Shown: one piece after another, positions 9,548 through 20,087 of the stretch | Numbering within the stretch: the first letter of the stretch is position 1 | Layout: each line of letters opens with the position of its first letter | Assembly (NCBI GenBank): GCA_002104985.1 | Contig: MCGO01000243.1 | Coordinates: 1-53,600 of the forward strand | Source of the DNA: Rhizoclosmatium globosum | Taxonomy: Eukaryota; Chytridiomycota; Chytridiomycetes; Chytridiales; Chytriomycetaceae | Direction: 5' to 3' | Length of the DNA stretch: 53,600 nucleotides | Notes under the pieces: model-generated | What the model saw: the letters and a program-made list of their open reading frames with translations, nothing else | Told to the model about the DNA's origin: nothing | Databases searched by the model: none | Position numbers and translations under genes: made by a program

Positions 9548-11333
9548 ATGCTTACCCAGCTCCCTCTTTCTGGCAAAGTACATCACCGGTTTTCATTGTA
9601 GATCAAATACTGACATTCAATCAGACAAAGTCGCTGTATCAGCGATGCGTGGACCTGATCGCTACGTTGTATTGTACTCATTCCCACTCTTTGAGTTTTA
9701 CCTCTTTCCCAACGGAGTCAACGCACATCTCGCCAATAGCAACGATACATTTTACGTAGCAGATCCGGTTGAAGGTAATGACCTTTTCCTTATCTATTAA
9801 AACTAATGCATTCAATCAATTTAAGTCCTTTGGAACTGTTTTAAACTCGGAGCGCCGCTTTGCGTCATCTACAACAAGCTCGCAGCTGTAACATCTGGAG
9901 TTTATCTTGAACCGAGTGATGTGTCGAACGTTCGGCCACCATTTTTCCCAATATCCCCATGTAAGGACAGCTACGACAAGTTCATTAACGCGTGCAACAA
10001 GGATATGAACATTCAATCAGTTGAAGTTTTTGATAAATCAGAACTTTACAAAGATGATACTGCTGGGTTCATGAAGGTGATAACACGTTTAAGGTTCAGC
10101 AACCCTAATCCACAAACATGATAATTACCAGGTTCTTAAACTTGTTGAGGAAATTATTATCCTCATTGAACGGAATAATGGTCTTCCAGCTCCCAAACCA
10201 CTTCCGTTCTCGACGGATGTTCGCAAAGAAATGGCGACATCGCCACGTCTCATAAAAATAACTTGCCTTCTAAAAGAGCTAGTCGAGACAGAAAACGCAT
10301 ATATTTACGCTCTTGAAGAACTCCAAAAGTATGAGGCTGAGCTCGCCGCCTCAAAGGTCTTTTCCAAGGATATGATAAAAAGTCTGTTTAGTAACTTGAA
10401 TGAGCTGGTTGACTTCCAGAGACGTTTTGCAATTGGATTAGAGTCTACGATTAGGTTAGGCTTTGATTATCAAAAGATTGGAGAAATGTTCACGGTGAAT
10501 GTAATGTCCTTTTCTTTATCTTGTAATCAATTCATTTAACAAAACAGTAGGAGAAAGCTTTTGAAGTGTACTTCCCGTTCTGTTCAAATTTCCAGTCTTC
10601 GCAGAATTTTGCTGCAATGCAGACGGAAAAGCTTCAAAACTTCAACCATATCATTCCAACAAATCAACTTCAACTCTACTTTATCAAGCCAATTCAACGA
10701 CTTCTGAATTATTCTTTAATTCTCAAGGAATTAGTCCAAATTACAGACTTGGACAACCATCCCAAAACACTGAAGTTGGAAAAAGGCCTTGGAAGCATCA
10801 AACGCGTTGTTGGACACTTGAATGAGTTGCAGCGCAAACGCGAAAATGAGCGCATTTTTTCCGAGTTGGTTGAGTCGATGGAAGACTGGAAGGTATTTTA
10901 ATAAGTTGCAATAGTCTTAACATTAATCTGTGCTTAATAGGGTCTGCGTCCATCAGACTTTGGAGAGTTACTTCTCGTAGATCAAGTCCTGTTGGCTTCA
11001 AATGACCAAGAACGATCCTGTGAACTGTTTTTATTTGAAAAACTTCTTTTGTGTTGCAAGAAGAACAAGAAAGATGTGCGAGGAAAACTTCAGCAATCGG
11101 GAACCTTTGGCTACATTCTATGGGGCAACATTTACGTCAGCTCAATGTTGAGCGTTGAGAACACGTCTGATCCGATTTTTGGTGACTATTCCGTTATGGT
11201 ATATTGGAAAGAAGCCAGCGAACCAGACTTGGTCCGCTTTGGCATCAAATTTCGAAATGGGGAGCAAGCCTCTTTATGGGCAGATCAGATGCAGCAGCAA
11301 ATGGATCAATATCGCAAGCAGAAGCAGCTTTGA
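9548..11333 (+). pseudogene. Second CDC24-like RhoGEF copy, frameshifted and lacking the TIR-like domain
   Basis: This is a tandem duplicate of the gene at 6676-9190, with the same exon plan and high similarity through the CDC24, DH and PH parts (LYQRC, IKPIQRLLNYSLILKEL, ERSCELFLFEKLLLCC). Exon 2 carries a 5-base tandem duplication (TTGTA TTGTA, about 9668-9677) relative to copy 1. It shifts the frame before FPLFEFYLFPNGV, so the N-terminal domain cannot be joined to the rest. The PH domain is followed within about 20 residues by a stop (QKQL, TGA 11331-11333). The bases around that stop match the very 3' end of copy 1 (TTCCGGAACT, then GAAATAAAT), so the linker and TIR-coding part were removed by an internal deletion. 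An internal ATG could still give a DH-PH product. I infer decay, but translation of a DH-PH fragment is possible. Confidence 0.7.
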
Positions 11334-11410
11334 GCGATTTTCCGGAACTATAACTATCAGAGAAATTATGAAATAAATAGTCAACACTTCTTTACTTTTA
11401 ATGTATGTTT

Positions 11411-11570
11411 AAATCGCAAGCGCGGATGCCAAGTGCGCTGTGATTCTCAAGAAACCTGCATCACCGCTTGGGGACGATTGCAGTACATTGAGGTGGGGAT
11501 CATTTGGAAAATGTGACTGCATGTCACATTCTCGACCTCATGGAAACATCGATTCTCCGGCACACTCCGT
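11411..11570 (+). pseudogene. Relic of a TIR-like domain 3' end
   Basis: Short remnants match the end of the TIR-like domain at 9034-9125: CAVILKKPAS against the CKRSLVLKKPG region, and WGRLQYIEV against LGRLQYIEV. The frame is broken and a stop follows soon after. It lies directly after copy 2 and suggests that at least three TIR-bearing segments existed here. Confidence 0.55.
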
Positions 11571-11639
11571 AATGCTCTAAACACGCGTCAATCATTTATT
11601 AACCACAATGGATGGGTTTGAAATAAACGCCTATTAGAT

Positions 11640-11860
11640 TAAGTTTTCCTCCCATTCTTTGAAACTCTCTCTCCCTCTTTTCTCCATAGTTTCCATACCT
11701 TCTTTCCTAATTTGCACTCTCGCTTGATTCATCTGATTCTCACTCGATTCATCTGATTCTGGCTCCTCGCCTTCTCCAACAGCCCCTTCAACTCCACCAA
11801 CGACCCAAAATAAACAACAAACCGTGGAAACTCTAGCCGATAATATTCAACATTCATATG
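11640..11860 (-). pseudogene. Truncated copy of the 3' end of the gene at 13143-14396
   Basis: About 220 bases closely match 13150-13348 in the same orientation, from the region around the stop codon up to the codons for HMNVEYYRPEFRRF. Shared landmarks are CCATAGTTTCCATACC and GCCGATAATATTCAACATTC. The copy ends abruptly at about 11860, just upstream of the kinase gene, so the kinase is flanked by a full gene and a fragment of that gene. Confidence 0.75.
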
Positions 11861-11914
11861 TACATATTTCTTCTTTGGTTTTCCCTTGACAAGGATCCAA
11901 AACCAAAGTGCATT

Positions 11915-12956
11915 ATGAAAGTGCCTTTGATCCCCAACGTCACCCTAAACGAGAACGAGATACTCGGCAGCGGGGCCTATGGAACCGTATACGGCGGAAC
12001 CTACGGAACTAGCCGGGTCGCGCTCAAGACATTCAACAACATCCTGATCAATCCCGAGCAAGTTATTGCCGCGATCCAGGCCGAGGGAGAACTCTGGTTC
12101 GCGCTCAAACACCCAAACATTGCGATGTTCTGGGGCATTGCCCTGACTTCGAAAGGAGAGCCAATGCTGGTCGTGGACAGACTCGACATGAACCTGCTTA
12201 CTCGTCTCCACACAGGACAAGTACCTACGAATCAGGAACGCACCAAGTGGCTGCTTGAAATCGCCCATGCGTTCCAGTACTTGCATTCGTTCAATCCGCC
12301 AGTTCTGCACCGCGATTTGAAGCCGGATAACATCCTTCTGGGTTCGTACCTCCTCCTTTGTTTTTTAACGGTTACTCCCATCTAACCATCTCATCATCAT
12401 TATAGATGATCACGGAAAAGCTGTTTTGAAAGACCTTGGTCTGAGCAGAGTGCAAACTTTGAGTGAGCTTTCAAGACTGGGGATTCTGGGGATTCTGTAT
12501 GCTCCTCCTGAGTCGTGCATTCGCGGCTACACTGCTGCACCACAGTACGATGTGTACAGCTATGGCATGGTCATGTACGAAGTCTGGACGTGTCAACGTC
12601 CTTTTGCAGAGCATGATATGAGATATCCCCAAACGGTGATTGATATGGTCATGAGTGGCAAGAGGCCACGTAGAACTCCAGATATCCCTGATCAAGTTTG
12701 GAATCTTATTGAACGATGCTGGGCTCATGACCCCAAGCAACGTCCCACTTTCGATACCATCTATTATGAGATTCATAGCTGGAAATTTGATGGTTAGTAT
12801 TGGCGTCCAGATTTATACTATAATGATCATTGATGAGTTTATTGCTCCACAGCTCCAATTCCACCTCAGACTCAAACTGCGGCCCAAGGTGCAACTTCAA
12901 TTACGAACCCATTCCGACAATACAATTCCGCAGAGAAAGATACGAATTTCTTGTAG
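11915..12956 (+). CDS. Protein kinase, TKL-like
   Basis: There are three exons: 11915-12341, 12406-12792 and 12853-12956. Motifs in order are glycine loop LGSGAYGTVYGG, VALK lysine (VALKTF), hinge region MLVVDRLDMNLL, catalytic loop HRDLKPDNILL, metal-binding DLG instead of DFG (LKDLGLSR), YAPPES in place of APE, DVYSYGMVMYEVWTCQRPF and WNLIERCWAHDPKQRPTF. The last two are typical of tyrosine-kinase-like (TKL) kinases. All key catalytic residues are present, so it should be active. The short C-terminus (IPPQTQTAAQG and beyond) is disordered. An in-frame ATG at 11858 would add a hydrophobic leader, but the start at 11915 sits just before the kinase fold and is preferred. The substrate is unknown. 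Confidence 0.82.
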
Positions 12957-13142
12957 AATCCACAATAAAACTGAAATATCTAAGTTTTGTTCCTGACTAT
13001 GTCTTGATTCAGCGTATCGGACTTTTTCAACGCAAGACATAAATTACTTTAAAATGCTCTATCATATTGTGTTGTTTGTTTTGTTTGTTTTTTTGCATAT
13101 TTTTAGGCTGAAAGTTGGGATGTTGGATTTGAGTGTTGTCAA

Positions 13143-14396
13143 CTAATTTAACACTAATCTCCATTCTTTGATACTCTCCTTTCCCATTTTTTCCATAGTT
13201 TCCATACCTTCTTTCCTAATTTGCACGCTGGCTTGACTCATCTGATTCTGACTCCTCGCCTTCTCCAACAACCCCTTCAACTCCACCAACGACCCAAAGT
13301 AAACCACGAACCGTCGAAACTCTGGCCGATAATATTCAACATTCATATGCCAATCCGAATCCACCTTCCCCGTCTCCGCATTCCTGAACTGGTCCCAACA
13401 ACAAAACCCAATCGTCTTTGATTCAACCAAGTTCCGAAAAAACTTTTTTGATGGAACGTAGAGTGTCACACCTGCGCGTAGGTTTTCGTATAGTTTCATT
13501 GTGGAGACTTGGTATGGGAAGTCAATGTATCCCAGGTGTTGTGTGAGCGTCTCGGGGCCGCCGTAGTACTTTTTGGCGAGGACTGGGATCTCCATGTTAC
13601 TCATTTCTTTGTATATTCGGGTCCAGTTACGCGCGTTTGTGACAGCGAAGGTTGTCTCGTTGGAAGGAATGATTTGCTTTGGGACTCGGGAAATCCCTGA
13701 GCTTCGGATTACTTTAACGGAAGCTGGAATACGCTTTTGGATGTATTTGGCGTCGTATGGGTTATTCGCGATCCAAGTGACTTTGGTGTGGGTTTTCCCC
13801 AAGAGAGACCAGTATTCTTCCAAGTCGTCAGCAGGAACTCCCCAATCAACACGATTCGTCAGTTCCATCACAATTTTGGCGGAACAAGGGATATCGTTTG
13901 CCAAGGCGGTCAAAAAAGGACGAGCGTCGACTGCTGTGTCTGCGAATACGATAATATCTGTGCTTGAACATATAGAGTGAACGTAGCCACTACGAACTAT
14001 TTCAAGGGCACGTTTTGCAGTCATTTCGGAGGGATGGCGAGTGAGAAATGTGGGTGAAATGTAATGCAATGTGAGATTGAGACCACGACTGATGTATTCG
14101 AAATTATAAAGAGTGGCTGTATGTCGAGAGTAATATGTCACGCGATGGGTGCGAGGATGTAGCACTGATTTGTTGAACGTTGCTGATTCCAGTATTTGTA
14201 TTGGAGCATCATCTTTGACAAGTATGTTTCGCTGGCTCCAAAGAATCACAGTTGACAGCAGAAGTGTTGCTAGTAGTCTAGCGTTGGTTTAGGTTGAGTA
14301 TTTGACAGCTTAAGGTTATAACAATACCTACAATAACCTGAGTCGAGATCGCAGACGCACAACGACTTCTTTGGTCCATTTGACAGGAAAGGCCAT
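13143..14396 (-). CDS. Type II membrane protein, possibly glycosyltransferase-like
   Basis: There are two exons, 14396-14338 and 14277-13143, spliced in phase 2. The N-terminus is a short basic cytosolic tail (MAFPVKWTKEVVVRLRSRL) followed by one membrane anchor (LLATLLLSTVILW), the layout of Golgi type II enzymes. The lumenal part of about 360 residues includes DIIVFADTAVDARPFLTAL, IVMELTNRVDWGVP, KVTWIANNPYDAKYI and LRAGVTLYVPSKKFF. The last resembles the donor-site region of GT-B enzymes, but no DXD or EX7E motif was established, so the enzyme call is tentative. The C-terminal 40 residues look helical (KGLLEKARSQNQMSQ). A truncated copy of its 3' end lies at 11640-11860. Confidence 0.65.
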
Positions 14397-14445
14397 TAAC
14401 ACGTCTTATTGTGGTGGTGGCTGGCGTTTATCCACTTTTCACAGT

Positions 14446-14970
14446 TTATTGCAGAGTTTGCCTTTCCGCATATTCCTTCAACTCATTCACGTAGTCTTTG
14501 AAACGTGATTCCAACCTCTTTCCAACAACGCCTTTCACGATAGAAGGCATAATACCCATTGATCCGCCCATTGAAATCCACAGTTTGATCACGCACGATG
14601 AAGGATCGCCCTCAACTGGATGCACCTCTTGCACCTTCTCCGCCCAAAGAATTCAAGTTGGAAAAGGAGAAGAAACGAGCGAAAGGCGCTTGACTTGCCC
14701 GTCCCGATCAAGGACACTAATTGTATCAATTTGATCCTCTCCATCTTTGTCCTTGTCCAAGTGAACGTGGAACTTGATCTGGTCTCCAACTGAAAGCGGA
14801 AAAGAAGACGGACTTAATCGGGTTGCTTTGGATGCATACGTGCTCCACTTGGAATAGCTGTCCAAATCTAAGATAATCGAAAACACGGATTCGGCGTGTG
14901 CTGCGATTGTTGCTGTTGCTGAGACTGAGAATTGGGCTCCAGTTGGATGTGAGGGTGTTGGGAGGGTCAT
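14446..14970 (-). CDS. SRPBCC (START-like/polyketide cyclase-type) protein with in-frame TGA
   Basis: This 174-codon frame runs from ATG 14970 to the stop at 14446 and is broken only by one TGA at 14653-14655. The N-terminal half has the SRPBCC pattern: FSVSATATIAAHAESVFSII, LDSYSKWSTYASKA, GDQIKFHVHLDKD. After the TGA the same frame continues ILWAEKVQEVHPVEGDPSS and GGSMGIMPSIVKGVVGKRLE, the expected second half ending in the long C-terminal helix. The family usually has Trp at this place (W-LL-AE-VQEV), so TGA replaces TGG. A 42-base in-frame GT-AG intron (14682-14641) spanning the stop is possible but would remove part of a core strand. Such proteins bind hydrophobic ligands. It lies head to head with the hydrolase at 15015, only 44 bases away. 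Confidence 0.65.
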
Positions 14971-15014
14971 TTGTTATTTGTTTTGTTGGATTAAAGTTGA
15001 GAGTATTCAGGCTA

Positions 15015-16277
15015 ATGTCCACAAGACACGACTTTATCTTTATTGGCACTGGTGAGTAGTCATTCGATACTACTAAACAAGCTACTTACTCTTGTCCATT
15101 TAAAGGTACATCCTCGGGTGTTCCTGCTGTGGTGAGTTCTATCAGTTGGTAGTTGGTTGAAGCTAAGCCCCAGCCCAGACCTGTTTGACCAAGCAACCTG
15201 AACCAACTTGCAAAGTTTGTGTCGCTGCGACGGCTTGGACCCCGCCCTCAACAAAGGACATTGAGGCTTCGCTTGCCCACAAATCGGTGGCTACTCCTCC
15301 TTCATTCAACAAGAACAGACGCAATAATACTTGTGCTATTTACAGAATCACGTAATTATACTCAGAGTTATTGTGTATGTCTGGGATCACTAATAGCGTG
15401 CATTCAACAGTCACCCTGATGGTTCAGTCAAAAACATTCTCATCGATTGCGGAAAGACCTTCTACGATTCAGCCTTTCGAATGTTTCCTCACCACGATAT
15501 CCGCACTATCGATGCAGTGATTTTGACTCATGGGCATGCTGATGCCGTGATGGGCCTCGATGATTTGAGAATGTGGACTCTCGATGCCAGAGTCCAATCC
15601 TCCATCCCAATTTACTGCGATGCATCTACTTTTGCTGTCGTTAAAGGCGCTTTTCCTTATTTGGTGGATACAAAGAAGGCAACTGGCGGCGGTCAGATTG
15701 CTGCACTCGAATTCAGGGTATTTGATGTGGCAGAAGGAAGCTTGACAGTTGAAGGAATCGATATTATTCCTTTCCACGGTTAGTACGATCGATGTGATAT
15801 TATTTCTAATTAAACTATGAACCCTTTTCCTCCTCCTTCTCCTTCGATCCCCCTTCCAACTCCATCCTCACTACTACAGTTGTGCACGGAACATCCAACG
15901 GCGAACCATACCACAGTCTCGGCTTCCGCTTCCCCCACCTCTCCTACATCTCAGATGCAAACATTGTCCCCGCCGACGCCAAAGAAATCATCAAAAACTC
16001 AGACGTTCTTGTTCTCGATGCATTGCGGGAGACAACTCACCCGTCTCACTTGTCTTTTTCGGAGTCTATCGCGTTGGCGGTTGAGTTGACTCCTAAGCGA
16101 CTCTTTTTCACGGACTTTTGCCATGACTTGATGCATGAGGATATGGTTGTCAGGATGGAAGCAGATAAGGATCTGGAGGCGGCGGGTATCAGAGGTGCTC
16201 CTGCGTACGATGGACTATTGGTTCCATTGTGTGACTCGCATCATAGTGGAGGTACAGGGACTTGCTCACGATTGTAA
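15015..16277 (+). CDS. Metallo-beta-lactamase-fold hydrolase (PhnP / yeast C777.06c-like)
   Basis: There are five exons: 15015-15051, 15106-15131, 15179-15351, 15411-15778 and 15880-16277. The start MSTRHDFIFIGTGTSSGVP is the first strand with the GTGTS turn of this subfamily. The HxHxD metal motif appears as VILTHGHADAVMGLDDLR, with IDCGKTF before it and VLDALRETTHPSHLSFSESI after it. The C-terminal FTDFCHDLMHED supplies further metal ligands. The fold cleaves phosphodiester-like bonds in cyclic phosphates or tRNA-type substrates; the physiological substrate of the fungal proteins is not established. The small exons 1 and 2 are supported by good splice sites and conserved residues. Neighbours give no operon-like hint. 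Confidence 0.85.
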
Positions 16278-16402
16278 AGCTTTTAACTTGTTTGAAGGAA
16301 GTGATATATACGTTGGGCAATATCATTTTGTTACCTCTGTTCTATAATTTGCGTTCACAGTTGTACAGCTGTAGGTTTAGCGTTAACTAGATTGGTTTTG
16401 AG

Positions 16403-16670
16403 TCACTTTTTAATCTCGACAATGTTGAATTCATCCATACATATCCGCTCACAAATCTTCAAGGCTATGGTGATCTTATCTGAAGCAATGTCCACTTCGT
16501 AATTGATTTTTTGCTGATGCTGAGCACAACTGTACTGGCTTGAAGAAGGTCCAACAAACAGAACTCCAGAGGTGCGCTTTACCTCTATCTTAATAACCTC
16601 TTATTACTGGGTAAATCCTAAGGACTGGTTTGTTGGGTATTAACGGAGTTCGGCTCTTTTGAGTGAGGAA
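16403..16670 (-). pseudogene. Possible 3' fragment of an unknown minus-strand gene
   Basis: The minus strand reads well as protein up to a TGA at 16403-16405, with stretches such as IKIEVKRTSGVLFVGPSSS, DIASDKITIALKICERIC and MDEFNIVE. A GT-AG intron of about 45 bases could join it to a few codons (SLKRAEL) near 16670. Upstream of that the sequence changes abruptly to a plus-strand relic of another gene, so the 5' part seems to be missing. The family was not recognised. Confidence 0.35.
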
Positions 16671-16671
16671 C

Positions 16672-17154
16672 GTGGTTTCGGGTATGTTCTTGATGATTCC
16701 ATCAAAAGCGAATGGTTTTCGATGCAGTTGAATGGAAAAAGAACGCGGGTAATTGTTTCAGTATACACGGAGACACAGTTCTAGCTTCGATCTCATTTTC
16801 GGTAACCGCCACGAAAACGAGGGACGATTTGCCCATCCGCCGCCCATAGATTTGGACGTTAGATTTGTTGTCATCAACGGGGTAGGTTTTAGCCCAACCC
16901 TCACAGCTACTACCATTGCAAGTACAAAAACGGCAATTTCTCTGGCTGGAACTACTCCTTCCGCATCCTTGACTACGTTGAACCAACCCTCGTTCTCATT
17001 GAAGCTGAATCCATCGACAAGTAACATTGAAACTTCAACTACTATCAAACCAACAATCAAAATTAATCTGGTCTCTGGAGCAATGTCTGCCTTTGGCTCT
17101 GGTTTCTTTTTAATTATAGTTTCGATGTGGTTTTTTGAGTTTATTCCTCATTAA
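16672..17154 (+). pseudogene. Relic of the 3' end of the surface-protein gene at 41090-43515
   Basis: Translated fragments match the C-terminus of the 41 kb gene in order: FGYVLDDSIKSEWFSMQLN against FGYVLDESIKSEWFSMQLN, VIVSVYTET against VVSIYTEH, FVVINGVGFSPTLTATTIA against FVIVNGVGYKQTIASTVA, and a final Ser/Thr-rich and hydrophobic tail (INLVSGAMSAFGSGFF against INVMASGAMAWGL). The frame is shifted near 16770 and 16840 and the first two-thirds of the gene is absent. The region from about 16850 to 17154 remains open, so a short product cannot be excluded. Confidence 0.7.
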
Positions 17155-17410
17155 ATACTAGTTCGACAATGTTGAGGATTCAAAGACTGACTTCATAAAC
17201 GATTGAACTCTTGACTATTTGTTCAAGTTTGCATCAGACATCTCCCAATCAATCCCTGTATGTTTGATTGCTTGTCATGCCTCTATCCTCCAGCCCAAGC
17301 GACAGCCAGGAAAGCTCTATTTTGAGTGCTTACCAATCATGTTTTCGAATTCGACGTATAAATTGGGTTCAAAATTCAACAAAAATGCAGCATTGGAAAT
17401 CAGATTCAAA

Positions 17411-18259
17411 ATGAGCGATCTGCCACAGTATAACGAAGCTGAAGGTTTCACCGCCCCTCCCGAGAAACCAGCCCCAGCATACAACGCCTCTGCCACCGAA
17501 CCTGGATCCAAGCTCCACCTTCCAAAGGGCCTCCGCCTGAGCCAACAGCCCGGCCAATCGACGATCGTTGTCAGCGACCGCAGCGACAACCGACCCCTCT
17601 TCGCCATCCAAATCGAAGACACGCCCACATCAAATGCCTGGATCGGGTCAAGCAAGTCCGCCCTGCTTTCCGATCCACCCACTTTGAAGCTGTTTGAAGA
17701 AACGGCACCGGCATTGACAACCCTCCAATTCGGTTCAAATGAGCTCCTGAATTCGATGGAGCCGTATCGCCACGATATCCGTCGTTGGGGGTACACGGTG
17801 ACTACTGCCACCCACGGAAAGCTTCAAGATAGCTTTCCCTTGGATGAGGGTATCTCTCTCTACGCTGTTGGGCTGTTTGAAACAGAGTCTACAAAGTATC
17901 AATGGTGTGTTAATGAGTATCCTGGTACGCGGCCGTTGGAGCCAAGTGATAAGGTTTTGGAAGTCAAGCTGTTTGCAAGCCCTGCGCACAACTCTAAAAC
18001 TGGCTTTGGAAAGTTTTTGGACTCGTTCAAGGGACCTGCGATTGGTGTTGGATGGGCTCAGTATGAATCTGCCAAGTTGACTCTGTATGATGACGCTGAG
18101 GGTATCAATGGTGACTTGGTGTCTCTCAAAGGTCACTCTCTGGGTAACTCAGCAGAAGAGGTTGCTTTGATTGCATCTACCGCTGTTGCTGCCATTTACG
18201 CATACAAGTTTAGGTTGATTCGTTACCGCATTAAGCAAATCAACAAGCAGTTGTTTTAA
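17411..18259 (+). CDS. Unrecognised 282-aa protein with C-terminal membrane segment
   Basis: This is a single exon. The start at 17411 (TTCAAAATGAGC) is chosen over an upstream in-frame ATG because MSDLPQYNEAEGF begins a typical Pro-rich, disordered N-terminus (residues 1-40) and the 5' extension is AT-rich. The central part, about residues 45-240, reads as a beta-rich globular domain: LRLSQQPGQSTIVVSD, RPLFAIQIEDTPTSNAWIG, WGYTVTTATHGKLQDSF, YQWCVNEYPGTRPLEP. It is followed by VALIASTAVAAIYAYKF, a probable tail-anchor helix, and a basic end (RLIRYRIKQI). The beta domain with Phe/Trp-rich strands is reminiscent of tubby/LURP-like folds, but this is a guess. It looks like a tail-anchored cytosolic protein. 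Confidence 0.7.
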   Translation: MSDLPQYNEAEGFTAPPEKPAPAYNASATEPGSKLHLPKGLRLSQQPGQSTIVVSDRSDNRPLFAIQIEDTPTSNAWIGSSKSALLSDPPTLKLFEETAPALTTLQFGSNELLNSMEPYRHDIRRWGYTVTTATHGKLQDSFPLDEGISLYAVGLFETESTKYQWCVNEYPGTRPLEPSDKVLEVKLFASPAHNSKTGFGKFLDSFKGPAIGVGWAQYESAKLTLYDDAEGINGDLVSLKGHSLGNSAEEVALIASTAVAAIYAYKFRLIRYRIKQINKQLF

Positions 18260-18741
18260 TATGATTTCTATGAATGAAGACCAATATATAGCATAACTTT
18301 ATTATCATTGTGAAATGTCATTTCTTTCGCAGTAGGCAATTATAACCTCGTTTTTGTGTCAGCCTGTTGAACCTGAAACTTTCATTACTAATAAATCGAC
18401 CTTTAAATTCCTCTACCGCTGTCAATAAAGAAGAAATACCAAGTTCTAACTTGCCGTGAATCCTTGCCAGCTGAGAGAGCGCAGAGGAGGAATGTGATGG
18501 TGGCGATGATGTGTTTAGGCGGGAATTCGGGATGGACTGGCGTTTCTGAACAGGTGGTATTGATTAAATCGATGTCTATTTAAAAGGAGAAGATATAAAA
18601 TATAAAGAATGAGATTTTATTCTAAAGGAGTCCGTCAAAAAAACAGCTTGCACAACCAAAAAAACAAGGTGAGCCTATCCGGCAACTAAAACAATAAATA
18701 TAGAACAACATCAAAGAAAAAACAAACCACAAAGTCCCTCT
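18260..18741. other. Convergent intergenic region
   Basis: It lies between two convergent genes. Minus-strand bases near 18560-18460 can be read as a peptide with a hydrophobic stretch (PPKHIIATITFLLCALS), but no start or splice partners are visible and no gene is called. Confidence 0.4.
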
Positions 18742-19935
18742 TCAAACAGCAGCATACACGTAATCAGGGCGGTACTTCATACACCAAACCCTCTCCTTCG
18801 CATACTTCCTAAACGACTGATAAAAATACGCCCTAGTCCCAAAATAATTCGACGCCTGTGCAGCGTTATCAAACGCATTCAAGTCCCCACCGACATTCTG
18901 CCACGCCTGCCAGTACACAGCCCACTGCGGACCCAAGTACCCCGTGTCCAGCGAGATTGCGCGACAGTTGGGCGTTTTCACGGACTGCACGCCCCATGTG
19001 TATGTTCCCCCGTTGGCGGTCAGGACGGCGAGGATCGAGGCGGGGAGTTGCCCTGAGAGAGCGTTTCCGGCGAGGTTTAGGGTTTTGAGCTTTTTGAGGG
19101 AGGCGAATTGGCCGGGGATGTAGCCTGAGAGGGAGTTTCCGGAGAAGTCGCTTTTTTTTAGGGGAAGGAAGGGTTTAGTTGTGTGAAGGAGGAGGGGTGG
19201 AGAGGTGGGCTTACACTGTGACGAGGTTGGTGAGTTGGCCATATGCTTTTGGGATTGAGCCGGAGATTTTGTTGTTGGCGACGTTGCTATTTTTATATGG
19301 AGAAGGGAGGAGGAGGTCGAGGTGGAGGAGAAGAAGAAGTCTTGTTAGAAAAGGATCTGACAATTCTTGGAGTCACGGAAAAAAACAAAACAATGCACAG
19401 AAGGTGTTGGAATGGACAGGTAGAAAGAGAAGAAGTAGAAAACTTACAAAGTAGTCAAGTTGGTCAACTTAGCAAATGACGGTGGAAGGATGTTCAAACC
19501 GAGGTTGTTCAACACAATATCTGTGATTCTTTCGTTCGCGAAAATGACATATGACGCGCTTTTTAAGGGAGGGAAATACATAAGTGGTTAGATCTGTTGT
19601 TTTTTATGTGGGCGGCGCGCGGAGTAAGAGAAGACTCACGTTGTGGTTTGGCGTTCCTCGAGATCACGTTTCGAGTAAGGAGACGTGACAATGAATTTAC
19701 CGTTGATTCCAGATTTGCATTGGAAGCTGTACTGCAAAAAGTTGTAGGCACTTGTGAGGATGTTGCAGTCTGAAGTCGCGGGGAGAGCGACTGGGACTGT
19801 TGTGACTGTTGTTGTTGTAGTTTTTGAGGTTGTGGAGGTGGTTGAGGTGAAGGTTGTGGTAGTTGCGGTTGTAGTCGTTGAAGTCGTGGACGTTGCTGTA
19901 CTGGCTGAGAAGGCGAGGGAGGAGGAAGACGACAT
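18742..19935 (-). CDS. Leucine-rich repeat protein with Ser/Thr-rich N-terminus
   Basis: There are four exons on the minus strand, ending with VYAAV and a stop at 18742. Exon 1 (from 19935) encodes MSSSSSLAFSAS, a Thr-rich stretch of about 40 residues, and CNILTSAYNFLQYSFQCKSG. Exons 2 and 3 give LRR units (DIVLNNLGLNILPPSFAKL; NVANNKISGSIPKAYGQL) and exon 4 gives two more (DFSGNSLSGYIPGQFASL; LNLAGNALSGQLPASI). The xLxxNxLSGxIP pattern is the plant-type extracellular LRR also found in chytrids. A Cys/Trp-containing tail follows (TPNCRAI; GPQWAVYWQAWQNVGGDL). Introns fall in phase 2 between repeats, as in modular LRR genes. No signal peptide is visible at the chosen start, so an upstream exon may be missing. 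It is probably an extracellular recognition or adhesion protein. Confidence 0.72.
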
Positions 19936-20087
19936 TCTTCGTCCCTGTTTGGTGTGTTGTTTTTTTGTTGGATGGTGACAATTCGCCGTGAAGGAGGACA
20001 CGGCCGGAAAATTGGCCGGCCTCTACTTAAATTATTAATGGATTTATTTACTTTCTCTACAGAATTTGAAAGAATAATAAACAAAGA

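Noticed and set aside
14653..14655. A general TGA-to-Trp recoding of the nuclear code
   Set aside because: TGA is used as the normal stop in several genes here (for example elongin C, DRC1 and MCM4), so only a local explanation is tenable.
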